In this document: positions 26,694 through 34,896 of the stretch, piece by piece
Layout of the letters: the number at the start of each line of letters is the position of its first letter
Position numbering within the stretch: the first letter of the stretch is position 1
Source of the DNA: JAFALK01 sp036500605
Lineage (GTDB): Bacteria > Pseudomonadota > Gammaproteobacteria > Burkholderiales > Burkholderiaceae_C
Assembly: GCA_036500605.1 (NCBI GenBank)
Contig: DASYBU010000034.1
Coordinates: 98,957-162,956 of the forward strand
DNA length: 64,000 bases
Direction: 5' to 3'
Program-made: the position numbers and the translations under genes
The notes under the pieces: model-generated
The model's database searches: none
Told to the model about the DNA's origin: nothing
Seen by the model: the letters and a program-made list of their open reading frames with translations, nothing else

Positions 26694-29168
26694 TTATTTC
26701 TCGGAGGGCAGCACGAAGTCGAGCACGCGCATCGCCGTCTTCAGGCTCTGGCGGCCGGCCGTTGAATAGCCGTGCCACGCGTCCTTCAGGGCGAGGCGTT
26801 CAGCGGCATCACGCACCGTCCAATGCGCGCCGCTCTTGAGCGTCTTGAGTTCGCTCCATTCGACCGGTACCGACACACCCATGCCCGGTCGCGCGCGCGC
26901 CGACCAGGCGCTGGCCGTGGTCGCTCCGCGGCCATTGCGCAGGTAGTCGACATAGATCTTGCCGACACGATTCTTCGGGCCGCTCTTGGCGACGAAGCGC
27001 TGCGGCAGCGTCGCCGCCATGTGCTGCACGACGGCCTGCGACAAGCCCTTCATCGCGGCCCAGCCGAGGGTCGGCCGGAACGGCACGATGATGTGCAGGC
27101 CTTTGCCGCCGCTCGTCTTCAGGAAGCCGACCAGCGAAAGCTCTTCGAGCAGCGTCTGCATCAGCTGAGCAGCCTCCTGAATTCGCGGCCAAGCCACGCC
27201 CTCGCCGGGGTCGAGGTCGAAGGTCATGCGGTCGGGTTTCTCGATGGAAGCGGCGCGTGCGTTCCAGGTGTGGAACTCGATCACGTTCATCTGCACCGCG
27301 CCGAGCAGGGCGCCGGCGTTGGCGATCTCGAGCAGAGGCGCATGCCCAGGGTCGAGCCTGCGATCGAGCAGCTTCAAGCCCGGCACCTTCAGGCCCTCGG
27401 CGTGCTTCTGGAAGAACAGCTGGGCGTGGTCGATGCCGTCGGGCGCTCGCACCAGGGCCACCGGGCGCTCCTTCAGGTGCGGCAGCATCAGCTTGGCGGC
27501 GCCGGCGTAGTACTCGGCCAGTTCGAGCTTCGTGATGCCCGTGCTCTGGTCGATCACGCGATCGGGATGGGTGAGCTTGAGCTTGGCCGGCAAGGCGGTG
27601 GGAGCACTCTTCGTTTTCGTCGGCGTTTTCGTCGGCGTCACGGCCTCTTCACGCGAAATCACACTCGCGGGCTTGTCACCGCGCAAGCCGTGAAAGACGG
27701 CGTGGCGGACGCGGCCTTCCTTCGTCCATTCGCTGAACGAAACCTCGGCGACGAGCTTGGGCTTGACCCAATGCACCTTGCCGCTGATCGGGCTCTTCTC
27801 GCCCGCTTCAAAGGGCGGGCGTTCCGCGGCCTGCTCCTTCAGCTTCTCGGTGAGCGAACGCAGCGCGAGATCGCTGAAGCCGCTGCCGACATCGCCCGCG
27901 TAACGCAGCGCACCGGTCTTGTCGTGCACTGCCAGCAGCAAGGCGCCCAGCCCCTGCCGGCTGCCCTTGGGATCGGTGTAGCCGGCGATCACGAACTCCT
28001 GGCGCTGCGTGCATTTGAGCTTGATCCAGTCGGCCGAGCGGCGCGACACATAGCTCGAATCCGCGCGCTTGCCGATCAAGCCTTCCATGCGCAATTCACA
28101 GGCCGTATGCAGCAACTCCGCGGGTGCGACGGCGAAGTCCTCGCTGTAGCGAATGCGCGCGGCCTTCACGTCATCGCCCAGCAGTTCGCGCAGCCGCGAG
28201 CGGCGCTCACGCAAGGGCCGCGAACGCAGATCCTCGCCCGCGTGAAAAGGCAGGTCGAAGACGTAGTAGACGATGTCCTCCGTGCGCGCACTGTCGAACG
28301 CGTTCTGCAAGGCCTGAAAATCTGGCGCGCCCTTGGACCCGAGCACCACGATCTCGCCGTCGAGCCAGGCGCTGCCAAGACTCAGACTGGCGATCTGCTT
28401 GGCCAGGCCTTTGAGCTTGCTCGTCCAGTCGTGACCGTTGCGTGTGAACAGGCGCACCTCGCCGCCGTCGACGCGCGTCAGCAGGCGGTAGCCGTCGAAC
28501 TTCAGTTCCCACAGCCATTCGTCGCTCTTGGGGACGGCATCGACGAGCGTCGCGAGCTGCGGCGCCAGCGTCAAGGGCAGCGCAGCCGATTTGCGCGGTG
28601 TCTTGCCCTTCTTCTGCGTCTTCACGCTGTCCGGCTGCGCTTCCACGACGTTGAATTCCGACGCGGGCCGGGCTTCCTTGTCGCGCTCCTTGATCAGCAG
28701 CCAGGGCTCCTGCTTCTCGGTGCCGCGGCCGCGCATGCGCACCAGCGTCCAGTGGCCCTGCAACTTCTCGCCGTGCAGCTCGAACTTGAGCTTGCCGGCC
28801 TTGTAGCCGGCGTGCGGATCACCGATCGGAAGCCAGGTTCCGCGGTCCCACACGATCACCGTGCCGGCCCCGTATTGGCCGGCGGGGATCGTGCCCTCGA
28901 AGCTCGCGTAAGAGAGCGGGTGATCCTCGACATGGACCGCCATGCGCTTGTCCTGCGGATCGAGGCTCGGCCCCTTGGGCACGGCCCAGCTCTTCAGGCT
29001 GCCGTCGAGCTCAAGGCGGAAGTCGTAGTGCAGCGCGCGTGCGGCGTGCTTTTGAATCACGAACGAGAGCGCCTTGGCTTTTCGCCCAGCCGCGTCCTCC
29101 TTGCCTGAAGGCTCGCTCGTCAGATCGAAGTTCCGCTTGCGGCGATAGTCCTGCAATCGGTCGCTCAT
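26694..29168 (-). CDS. ligD: ATP-dependent DNA ligase LigD (NHEJ)
   Basis: An 824-residue multidomain enzyme that repairs double-strand breaks by non-homologous end joining with Ku. Domain order from the N-terminus: 3'-phosphoesterase (about 30-190, KHAARALHYDFRLELDG), ATP-dependent ligase (about 205-510, with nucleotidyl-acceptor Lys223 in ELKFDGYR), and polymerase/primase (about 560-820, TFDLDPGEG with catalytic Asp residues). This is the Pseudomonas-type order. I start at the MSDRLQDYRR Met; the longer frame lacks family support. It lies 13 bases after ku. Confidence 0.95.
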   Translation of the reverse strand: MSDRLQDYRRKRNFDLTSEPSGKEDAAGRKAKALSFVIQKHAARALHYDFRLELDGSLKSWAVPKGPSLDPQDKRMAVHVEDHPLSYASFEGTIPAGQYGAGTVIVWDRGTWLPIGDPHAGYKAGKLKFELHGEKLQGHWTLVRMRGRGTEKQEPWLLIKERDKEARPASEFNVVEAQPDSVKTQKKGKTPRKSAALPLTLAPQLATLVDAVPKSDEWLWELKFDGYRLLTRVDGGEVRLFTRNGHDWTSKLKGLAKQIASLSLGSAWLDGEIVVLGSKGAPDFQALQNAFDSARTEDIVYYVFDLPFHAGEDLRSRPLRERRSRLRELLGDDVKAARIRYSEDFAVAPAELLHTACELRMEGLIGKRADSSYVSRRSADWIKLKCTQRQEFVIAGYTDPKGSRQGLGALLLAVHDKTGALRYAGDVGSGFSDLALRSLTEKLKEQAAERPPFEAGEKSPISGKVHWVKPKLVAEVSFSEWTKEGRVRHAVFHGLRGDKPASVISREEAVTPTKTPTKTKSAPTALPAKLKLTHPDRVIDQSTGITKLELAEYYAGAAKLMLPHLKERPVALVRAPDGIDHAQLFFQKHAEGLKVPGLKLLDRRLDPGHAPLLEIANAGALLGAVQMNVIEFHTWNARAASIEKPDRMTFDLDPGEGVAWPRIQEAAQLMQTLLEELSLVGFLKTSGGKGLHIIVPFRPTLGWAAMKGLSQAVVQHMAATLPQRFVAKSGPKNRVGKIYVDYLRNGRGATTASAWSARARPGMGVSVPVEWSELKTLKSGAHWTVRDAAERLALKDAWHGYSTAGRQSLKTAMRVLDFVLPSEK

Positions 29169-29181
29169 GGGCTTCAATCCC

Positions 29182-30021
29182 TCAAGCCTTCTTGCGGGCG
29201 GACGTTGTCTTGGCAGCGCTCTTGCCCTTGGCCAGGCTGCGCTTGAGCAGGTCGCTGAGATCAACCACATTCGAGGGCGCGGTGGCATCACCGTCGGCGG
29301 TTTCCAGTACCGTGACCTTCTCGGTCTTGCCGGCCTTGGCCTTCTGGTCGATCAGGGCCTGGATGGCGTCCTTGAAGCTGTCGGCGTAATCGTCGGCGTG
29401 GAACTTGGTTTGCATGTCGGCAATCAGTTGTCCGGCCATCTTCAGCTCGGCTTCCTTGAGGCCTGCGGCGCTCTTGCCCTCCGGCGGGAACTTGAGTTCT
29501 GTCCAGGGACGTATTTCGTTAGGCCAGCGCAAGGTGTTGAGCAGCAGCGCGGGCCCGGTCGGGATCAGCGCGGCCAGATGCTCCTTGTTGTGCATCACCA
29601 CTCGCGCAATGCCGATGCGGCCTGCGTGCGCCATGGCCTCACGCAGCAAGGCATAGACCTTCGCGCTCTTGCCCAGGGGTTCGAGGTAATAGGGTCGCTC
29701 AAGAAACAGGAAGGGAATTTCATCGGCGCCGACGAAGGCCTCGATTTCGATGGTCTGCGTGGTCTTGGGATAGGCCTCGCGGATCTCTTCATCGCTGACC
29801 AGCACGTAGTCGCCGTCTGCCTGCTTGACGCCCTTGACGATGTCGTCCTTGGCAATCTCGCGGCCCGTGCGCTTGTTGACGCGCTTGTAGCCGACCGGGT
29901 CCATCGAGCGGCGGTCGAGCCAGTCGAAGTCGATGTCGTCTTCGCGCGCCGCCGGGTAAAGGCTCACGGGAATGTGCACCAGGCCGAAGCTGATGGCGCC
30001 TTTCCAGATCACGCGAGCCAT
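29182..30021 (-). CDS. ku: NHEJ end-binding protein Ku
   Basis: A 279-residue homodimeric ring protein that binds DNA ends and recruits LigD. It begins MARVIWKGAISFGLVHIPV, the typical bacterial Ku N-terminus, and ends in a Lys/Ala-rich tail (SLAKGKSAAKTTSARKKA) that in other species aids DNA binding. The chosen ATG follows a GAGG site in the seven-base gap after the preceding small gene, so all three genes look like one operon. Confidence 0.96.
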   Translation of the reverse strand: MARVIWKGAISFGLVHIPVSLYPAAREDDIDFDWLDRRSMDPVGYKRVNKRTGREIAKDDIVKGVKQADGDYVLVSDEEIREAYPKTTQTIEIEAFVGADEIPFLFLERPYYLEPLGKSAKVYALLREAMAHAGRIGIARVVMHNKEHLAALIPTGPALLLNTLRWPNEIRPWTELKFPPEGKSAAGLKEAELKMAGQLIADMQTKFHADDYADSFKDAIQALIDQKAKAGKTEKVTVLETADGDATAPSNVVDLSDLLKRSLAKGKSAAKTTSARKKA

Positions 30022-30028
30022 GCTCGCC

Positions 30029-30244
30029 TCAACTGCTGCTGTTGGCGCGCTGCGCAGGCGGCTCGTAGGCCTCGTCGCCGGACGATGGGCCGAAGCCGTC
30101 GCGTGCCTGCAGGTCCTCGTCGAAGTCCTCGTCGAAGTCGACGGCGTGGCCGCCATGCCGATAAGCGTCGTGGCGCGGATGGCCGCGGCGGTTGGTGGCG
30201 TGCCGAGGTTCGTCGTCCGGACGATGGTTGTGGCTGTGACTCAT
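30029..30244 (-). CDS. Small His/Asp-rich protein heading the NHEJ operon
   Basis: A 71-residue ORF starting at ATG 30244 with a good AGGAGA ribosome site. The first half is rich in His and Arg (MSHSHNHRPDDEPRHATNRR) and the second is acidic (VDFDEDFDEDLQ). No family is recognised. It ends seven bases before ku on the same strand and so is probably co-transcribed with ku and ligD. Composition suggests a metal- or nucleic-acid-binding small protein, but that is inference. Confidence 0.6.
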   Translation of the reverse strand: MSHSHNHRPDDEPRHATNRRGHPRHDAYRHGGHAVDFDEDFDEDLQARDGFGPSSGDEAYEPPAQRANSSS

Positions 30245-30514
30245 GATCAGAAATCTCCTGGGAAGAGGAAATGCCAGCTTCCACGCCGGCGATGGAACGA
30301 GCAGCAATGCTCGAAGGCATTTATCGGGGAAGCGGCGCTTGAGCGGTGTCGGGCTGCAAGCCTAGTGTTTGTAGGAACTTGCTGACGCGTTTCCCGGCGT
30401 GCCGTCGGTGGCAATGCTTGCCGCAGCATTTGCCAGAAGTCCCGCTCCAACTCAAGCTGAAACATGGGCTCGCCAATTGCCTGTTCATGGCATCCGCCAC
30501 AAGAGGAGAAATGC

Positions 30515-30703
30515 ATGAACAGGACTGAACTGGATTCGATCGATCAAACCTATCGCCTGCTGCTCCGCGGCATCGGCCACGAGCAGGTCAACGACGACAA
30601 CGTGGACGCGCTGATCAAGCGCGCCGAGGCAGACGGTTATGTGCTGCTGGCGACCGAGTTGCGCGAGTGGCAGGCGCCTTGCGTCGCGGAAACGAAGCGT
30701 TGA
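30515..30703 (+). CDS. Small hypothetical protein (62 aa)
   Basis: A 62-residue ORF with an excellent ribosome site (AAGAGGAG) before ATG 30515. It is acidic and helical in character (DSIDQTYRLLLRGIGHEQVNDDNV, broken here for length) and ends REWQAPCVAETKR. No family is recognised. It is divergent from the NHEJ operon across 270 bases and 59 bases upstream of the DUF4142 gene, with which it probably forms an operon. Confidence 0.6.
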   Translation: MNRTELDSIDQTYRLLLRGIGHEQVNDDNVDALIKRAEADGYVLLATELREWQAPCVAETKR

Positions 30704-30762
30704 CCGAGGCGGCACGCCGCTTGCCGAAAACGACTCGATTCATACAAAGATTGGAGCCCACC

Positions 30763-31287
30763 ATGAAATACATCCGTTCCCTGATCGTGCCCCTGATCTG
30801 CCTGTCTGCCGTGATGGGCAGCGAGAGTGCCGTGGCCGACAGCGTCGCCCACCGCGATGCCGCCTTCATGAAGGACGCCGCGCACGCCGGCCAGATGGAG
30901 ATCGAAGGCAGCCGCCTGGCGCTGACGAAATCCTCGAACCCGAAGGTCAAGGAGTTCGCGCAGAAGATCATCGATGACCACACGCAAGCCGGGCAGGAAC
31001 TCGCCACGCTGGCGGCGGCCAAGGGCGTGAAGTTGCCCGACGAGCCTTCACTCACGCAGAAAGCCAAGCTGAAGATGCTGGGCACGCACGAGGGTGCGAA
31101 ATTCGATGAAAAGTATGCGGAGACCGTTGGCGTCGACGCTCATGAGGATGCCGTCAAGCTCTTCACGAAGGCCTCCAACGATGCGAAGGACGCTGATGTG
31201 AAGGCTTTCGCCGCCAAGACGCTGCCCACGCTTCAGCACCATCTGCAAATGGCGCAGGATCTGAAGGCGGCAACAGCGCAGAAATAG
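30763..31287 (+). CDS. DUF4142 secreted protein
   Basis: A 174-residue exported protein with a signal peptide (about 1-25, cleavage near SAVAD). The rest is helical and matches the ferritin-like DUF4142 pattern: DAAFMKDAAHAGQMEIEGSRLA, KVKEFAQKIIDDHTQAG and a repeat-like second half ending LPTLQHHLQMAQDLKA. Genes of this family are often stress- or stationary-phase-linked and their biochemical role is unknown. The start follows a GGAG site. Confidence 0.85.
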   Translation: MKYIRSLIVPLICLSAVMGSESAVADSVAHRDAAFMKDAAHAGQMEIEGSRLALTKSSNPKVKEFAQKIIDDHTQAGQELATLAAAKGVKLPDEPSLTQKAKLKMLGTHEGAKFDEKYAETVGVDAHEDAVKLFTKASNDAKDADVKAFAAKTLPTLQHHLQMAQDLKAATAQK

Positions 31288-31364
31288 GGCGGCAGGCATC
31301 CATCAGCATCCATCAGCATCCGTCTGGCGTTTGAATCTGGCCTCGCGATTGCCCATACTGAATC

Positions 31365-32753
31365 ATGGACTGCCAGGAACCCTATTCACAACCCGACGCG
31401 CCGGAGTTTCGGCGCTCGGGAGTGGGAACGCCGCCGGCCGTCCATCCGGTTCTGCAGACCTGGGCTGACGTGGCGCGGCAGCTGTTCTCAGCCTACCCCG
31501 GCAGCGTGGGCCTGCGCATGGATGACAGCCCCGGAGTGATGCTGCTGGGGCAGAGAGCCGGGCAGACGCGCGAACCCGATTTCACCTTGAACCTGTCGGA
31601 CGCCGGCCTGCTGCACCGCCTCGTGGCGGGCCGCGATCCGCTGCGTTTCGCGGACGCCTATTTTCGCGGCGATCTTGAGATCGAAGGCGACTTCTTTGCC
31701 GCGCTGAGCCTCAAGGATTTTCTGCAGGACCTGCGCTTGCCGGCGATGCAGCGCTTCAAGGTGCTGCTGCGTATCCTGGGCTTGAGCGGTGGCATGGACG
31801 TGAACGGTTCCTCGGAGCTGGCCGCGCCCAATGTGCGCGAACACAGCAAGGCCGAGAACCGCGAGGCGATCGCCTTCCACTACGACGTCTCGAATGATTT
31901 CTACGCGCTGTGGCTCGACCCGGCGATGGTCTATTCATGCGCTTACTTCGAGCGTCAGGACGCCACGCTGGCCGAGGCCCAGCAGGCCAAGCTGGACCAC
32001 ATCTGCCGCAAGCTCCGGCTCGCGCCCGGCGAGCGTTATCTGGACATCGGCTGCGGCTGGGGTGCGCTGGCCATGCATGCGGCGCGCCACTACGGCGTGC
32101 AGGCTTACGGCGTGACGCTGAGTGCGCGGCAACTGGCGCTGGCGAAGGAGCGCATCGACGCGGCGGGCCTGAGCGGGCGCGTCAACCTCGAACTGCGTGA
32201 CTACCGCGACCTGCACTGCGAGGGCGAGGAGCTTCGCTACGACAAGATTTCCAGCGTCGGCATGTTCGAGCATGTGGGTCTGAAGAACCTGCCGCAGTAC
32301 TTTGCCAAGGTGCATGAGTTGCTGAAGCCCGGCGGGCTCTTCTTGAACCACGGCATCACGCACGATGAAGAGGGTTGGGGCCAGGCCCTGTCGGCGCAGT
32401 TCATCAACCGGTATGTGTTCCCCGATGGCGAGCTCGATCTGCTCAGCAATGTGCAGCGCGAGATGGAGCTCAAGCGCTTCGAGATTCTCGATGTCGAGGG
32501 CCTGCGGTCACACTATGCGCTGACGCTGAGGCAGTGGGTCAGCAATCTCGATGCGCATCATGAAGAGGCGCTGAACTATGTCAGTGAATCGACCTATCGA
32601 ATCTGGCGCCTCTACATGGCGGCCAGCGCGATGGAGTTCGAGTCGGGCAGTCTCGGCATTTACCAGATCCTTGCCGGCCGCCGTCCTGAAGGCGGTGGCT
32701 CATCGGGGCAGCCGCTGACGCGGCGCTACATGTACGAAGATCCCGGCGCCTAG
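31365..32753 (+). CDS. cfa: Cyclopropane-fatty-acyl-phospholipid synthase family
   Basis: A 462-residue S-adenosylmethionine-dependent enzyme that converts unsaturated acyl chains of membrane lipids to cyclopropane rings. An N-terminal lipid-binding region (about 20-140) is followed by the methyltransferase domain with YLDIGCGWGALAMHAARHYG (motif I), the KISSVGMFEHVG segment and YFERQDATLAEAQQAKLDHI. It is somewhat longer than E. coli Cfa (382). The N-terminal 30 residues are of low complexity. The 3' end overlaps the convergent oxidoreductase by four bases. Confidence 0.9.
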   Translation: MDCQEPYSQPDAPEFRRSGVGTPPAVHPVLQTWADVARQLFSAYPGSVGLRMDDSPGVMLLGQRAGQTREPDFTLNLSDAGLLHRLVAGRDPLRFADAYFRGDLEIEGDFFAALSLKDFLQDLRLPAMQRFKVLLRILGLSGGMDVNGSSELAAPNVREHSKAENREAIAFHYDVSNDFYALWLDPAMVYSCAYFERQDATLAEAQQAKLDHICRKLRLAPGERYLDIGCGWGALAMHAARHYGVQAYGVTLSARQLALAKERIDAAGLSGRVNLELRDYRDLHCEGEELRYDKISSVGMFEHVGLKNLPQYFAKVHELLKPGGLFLNHGITHDEEGWGQALSAQFINRYVFPDGELDLLSNVQREMELKRFEILDVEGLRSHYALTLRQWVSNLDAHHEEALNYVSESTYRIWRLYMAASAMEFESGSLGIYQILAGRRPEGGGSSGQPLTRRYMYEDPGA

Positions 32754-33421
32754 ACCTTGCCCTCGGCCAGGGCGTTGATGCCGGCCGCCTCGATGATCTT
32801 GCCGCCCGAGCCGCGGCGTGCCATTGCCAGCATCGCCTGGCCCAAGGAGCGCGTGGTCGCCATGCCCGGCATGAAGCGGCGGGCCAGTCGCAGCAGTGGG
32901 CCGAGGATGTCGTAGAAGATCCGATAGGCCCGCGTCTTCGATTGAATGCCGTCCATCGGCAAGATCAAGCCCGGACGGAACATGTAGGCGGCCTTGAAGG
33001 GCAGCGCCATCAGCCGGTTCTCCGTGGCGCCCTTGACGCGCGCCCACATGCTGCGGCCTTTCTCGCTCGAATCAGTGCCGGCGCCCGACACGTAGGCGAA
33101 GCTCATGCCGGGGTTCAGCCGCACCAAAGTCTCGGCGGCGCTAATGGTCAGGTCGTACGTCAGATTGCGGTACTGCTCTTCGCTCATGCCGGCCGAGGAA
33201 ACGCCGAGGCAGAAGAAGCAGGCATCGAAGCCGCGCAGTTGCGCTTCGACGCTGGCGAGATCGTGCAGGTCGCGCGTCACCAGCTCAGCCAGCTTCGGTT
33301 CTTGCCGTCCCAGCGGCGTGCGCCCCACGCAAAGCACCTGCTCGACATCAGTCGCCTCCAGGCATTCACGCAGCACGCCTTGGCCGACCATGCCGGTCGC
33401 GCCGAATATCAAGACTCGCAT
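32750..33421 (-). CDS. NAD(P)-binding Rossmann-fold protein
   Basis: A 223-residue short-chain-type protein. The N-terminal MRVLIFGATGMVGQGVLREC contains the GATGMVG dinucleotide loop, and FDACFFCLGVSSAGMSEEQYR with AYVSGAGTDSSE resembles the HTATIP2/epimerase-like subgroup. No substrate can be assigned. It is convergent with cfa and divergent from the LexA-linked radical SAM gene, so promoters probably lie in the 68-base gap upstream. Confidence 0.8.
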   Translation of the reverse strand: MRVLIFGATGMVGQGVLRECLEATDVEQVLCVGRTPLGRQEPKLAELVTRDLHDLASVEAQLRGFDACFFCLGVSSAGMSEEQYRNLTYDLTISAAETLVRLNPGMSFAYVSGAGTDSSEKGRSMWARVKGATENRLMALPFKAAYMFRPGLILPMDGIQSKTRAYRIFYDILGPLLRLARRFMPGMATTRSLGQAMLAMARRGSGGKIIEAAGINALAEGKV

Positions 33422-33472
33422 CTCTATCCCTCATTCTGTTCTGGCGATCATATTGCGCGGCCGCCCTCGATA

Positions 33473-33488
33473 CTGTATAAATAACCAG
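33473..33488 (+). promoter_or_regulatory. LexA (SOS) box
   Basis: CTGTATAAATAACCAG matches the proteobacterial LexA consensus at 13 of 16 positions, with both CTG and CAG ends intact and TA on each side (TACTG...CAGTA). It ends one base before the ATG of the radical SAM gene, so LexA bound here would block it, and it may also touch the divergent gene. Confidence 0.75.
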
Positions 33489-33489
33489 T

Positions 33490-34629
33490 ATGCCGACCAA
33501 GCCGCCTCTTTACGTCCAAGCCGATGCTCTCAAGGGCCGCGGCAGCGCCTGGGCGATCGCTCATCGCTTCGAGAGCCGCGAGCGCGAGCAGTTCGATGAT
33601 GGCTGGGGTTCGCTCGACCAGGAGGCGACCGAAGAGCACCTGCCGCCGAGCACGCAGATCATCGAGGAAGCGGCGCGCAGCATCCTCTCCAGCAACCAGT
33701 CGCCCGACATTCCGTTCGACCGCTCGATCAATCCCTATCGCGGCTGCGAGCACGGCTGCATCTATTGCTTCGCCAGGCCCACGCACAGCTATCTGAACCT
33801 CTCGCCGGGCCTCGATTTCGAGACCAAGATCATCGCCAAGACCAATGCGGCCGAGCTGCTGCGCAAGGCGCTGGCGAGCCGGGCCTATGAGCCCAAGGCG
33901 ATCTGCATCGGCACCGCGACCGATGCTTATCAGCCGGTGGAACGCAAGCTCGGCATCACGCGGGCTCTGGTCGAGGTGCTGGCCGAATGTTCGCACCCGT
34001 TTTCGATCGTCACCAAGTCGAGCGGCATCGAGCGCGATCTCGATCTGATCACGCCGATGGCGGCGCGCAATCTGGTGGCGGTCTACCTGTCGGTCACGAC
34101 GCTCGACGCTGATCTGGCACGAAGGCTGGAGCCGCGCGCGGCGGCGCCGCATCGGCGCATCCGCACGATCAAGACCTTGGCGGAGGCGGGTGTGCATGTC
34201 GGCGTGAGCGTCTCGCCGGTGATCCCGTTCCTGAACGAGCCCGAACTCGAGCGCATTCTTGAAGCCGCAGCCGAGGCCGGCGCGCGCTCGGCCTTCAGCA
34301 TCCCGCTGCGCCTGCCTTGGGAGGTGGCGCCGCTGTTCAAGGATTGGCTTCAGCAGCACGAGCCCGCCAAGGCCGCGCGCATCATGGCGCGGCTGCACGA
34401 CATGCGCGGCGGGCGCGACAACGATCCCGATTTCGGCACGCGCATGCGCGGCGAGGGCCTGTGGGCCGAACTGCTGCGGCAGCGGCTCCGAAAAGCCAGC
34501 GCGCGCTTCGGCTTGAATCACGAGCGCGCCCCCTTGAGCCTTGCGCATTTCCAGCCGCCGAAAGTGAAAGAGGCGAAAGTGAAAGAGGCGAAGGATGCGA
34601 AGGACGATATGCAGGGCAGCCTGTTTTAG
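33490..34629 (+). CDS. PA0069-family radical SAM protein
   Basis: A 379-residue iron-sulfur enzyme of the spore-photoproduct-lyase-like group. The N-terminus MPTKPPLYVQADALKGRGSA is family-typical, which fixes the start. The radical SAM cluster motif is in YRGCEHGCIYCFARPTHSY (CxxxCxxC, about residues 87-94). The C-terminus has a short repeat (KVKEA twice) and ends in MQGSLF. The LexA box at its start suggests DNA-damage control. The stop overlaps that of fdsD on the other strand. Its substrate is unknown; DNA repair is inference. Confidence 0.88.
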   Translation: MPTKPPLYVQADALKGRGSAWAIAHRFESREREQFDDGWGSLDQEATEEHLPPSTQIIEEAARSILSSNQSPDIPFDRSINPYRGCEHGCIYCFARPTHSYLNLSPGLDFETKIIAKTNAAELLRKALASRAYEPKAICIGTATDAYQPVERKLGITRALVEVLAECSHPFSIVTKSSGIERDLDLITPMAARNLVAVYLSVTTLDADLARRLEPRAAAPHRRIRTIKTLAEAGVHVGVSVSPVIPFLNEPELERILEAAAEAGARSAFSIPLRLPWEVAPLFKDWLQQHEPAKAARIMARLHDMRGGRDNDPDFGTRMRGEGLWAELLRQRLRKASARFGLNHERAPLSLAHFQPPKVKEAKVKEAKDAKDDMQGSLF

Positions 34630-34877
34630 GCCGCGGCCGCGGCCGCTGGCGTCAGCGCCACGCGATGCAGCAGTAAGGCTTCCAGCGTGAAGGGTGAAAG
34701 GCCGATGCCTGCACCTTCACCATCCGCGAGATGCTGCAGCAACTGCCGGCGCATGCGCGGATCCCAGTAATTGCGCAGGTGCTGCATGACGCCGGACATG
34801 CCTTCGGCACGGTCCGGCATGTCCTCAAAGAAGCCGCCGATCTGGTTGGCCATCTTGACCAGTTGTTCGAGATGCAT
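34626..34877 (-). CDS. fdsD: Formate dehydrogenase subunit delta
   Basis: An 83-residue protein needed for activity of the soluble NAD-linked molybdenum formate dehydrogenase, probably in maturation or stability. MANQIGGFFEDMPDRAEG and HLRNYWDPRMRRQL are family signatures. The tail is Ala6, encoded by a repeated gccgcg tract. It follows fdsA by 19 bases, and no fdsC-like (FdhD/sulfur-transfer) gene lies between, unlike the common fdsGBACD order. Confidence 0.93.
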   Translation of the reverse strand: MHLEQLVKMANQIGGFFEDMPDRAEGMSGVMQHLRNYWDPRMRRQLLQHLADGEGAGIGLSPFTLEALLLHRVALTPAAAAAA

Positions 34878-34896
34878 GGTCTGTGGTTCTCTCGCC

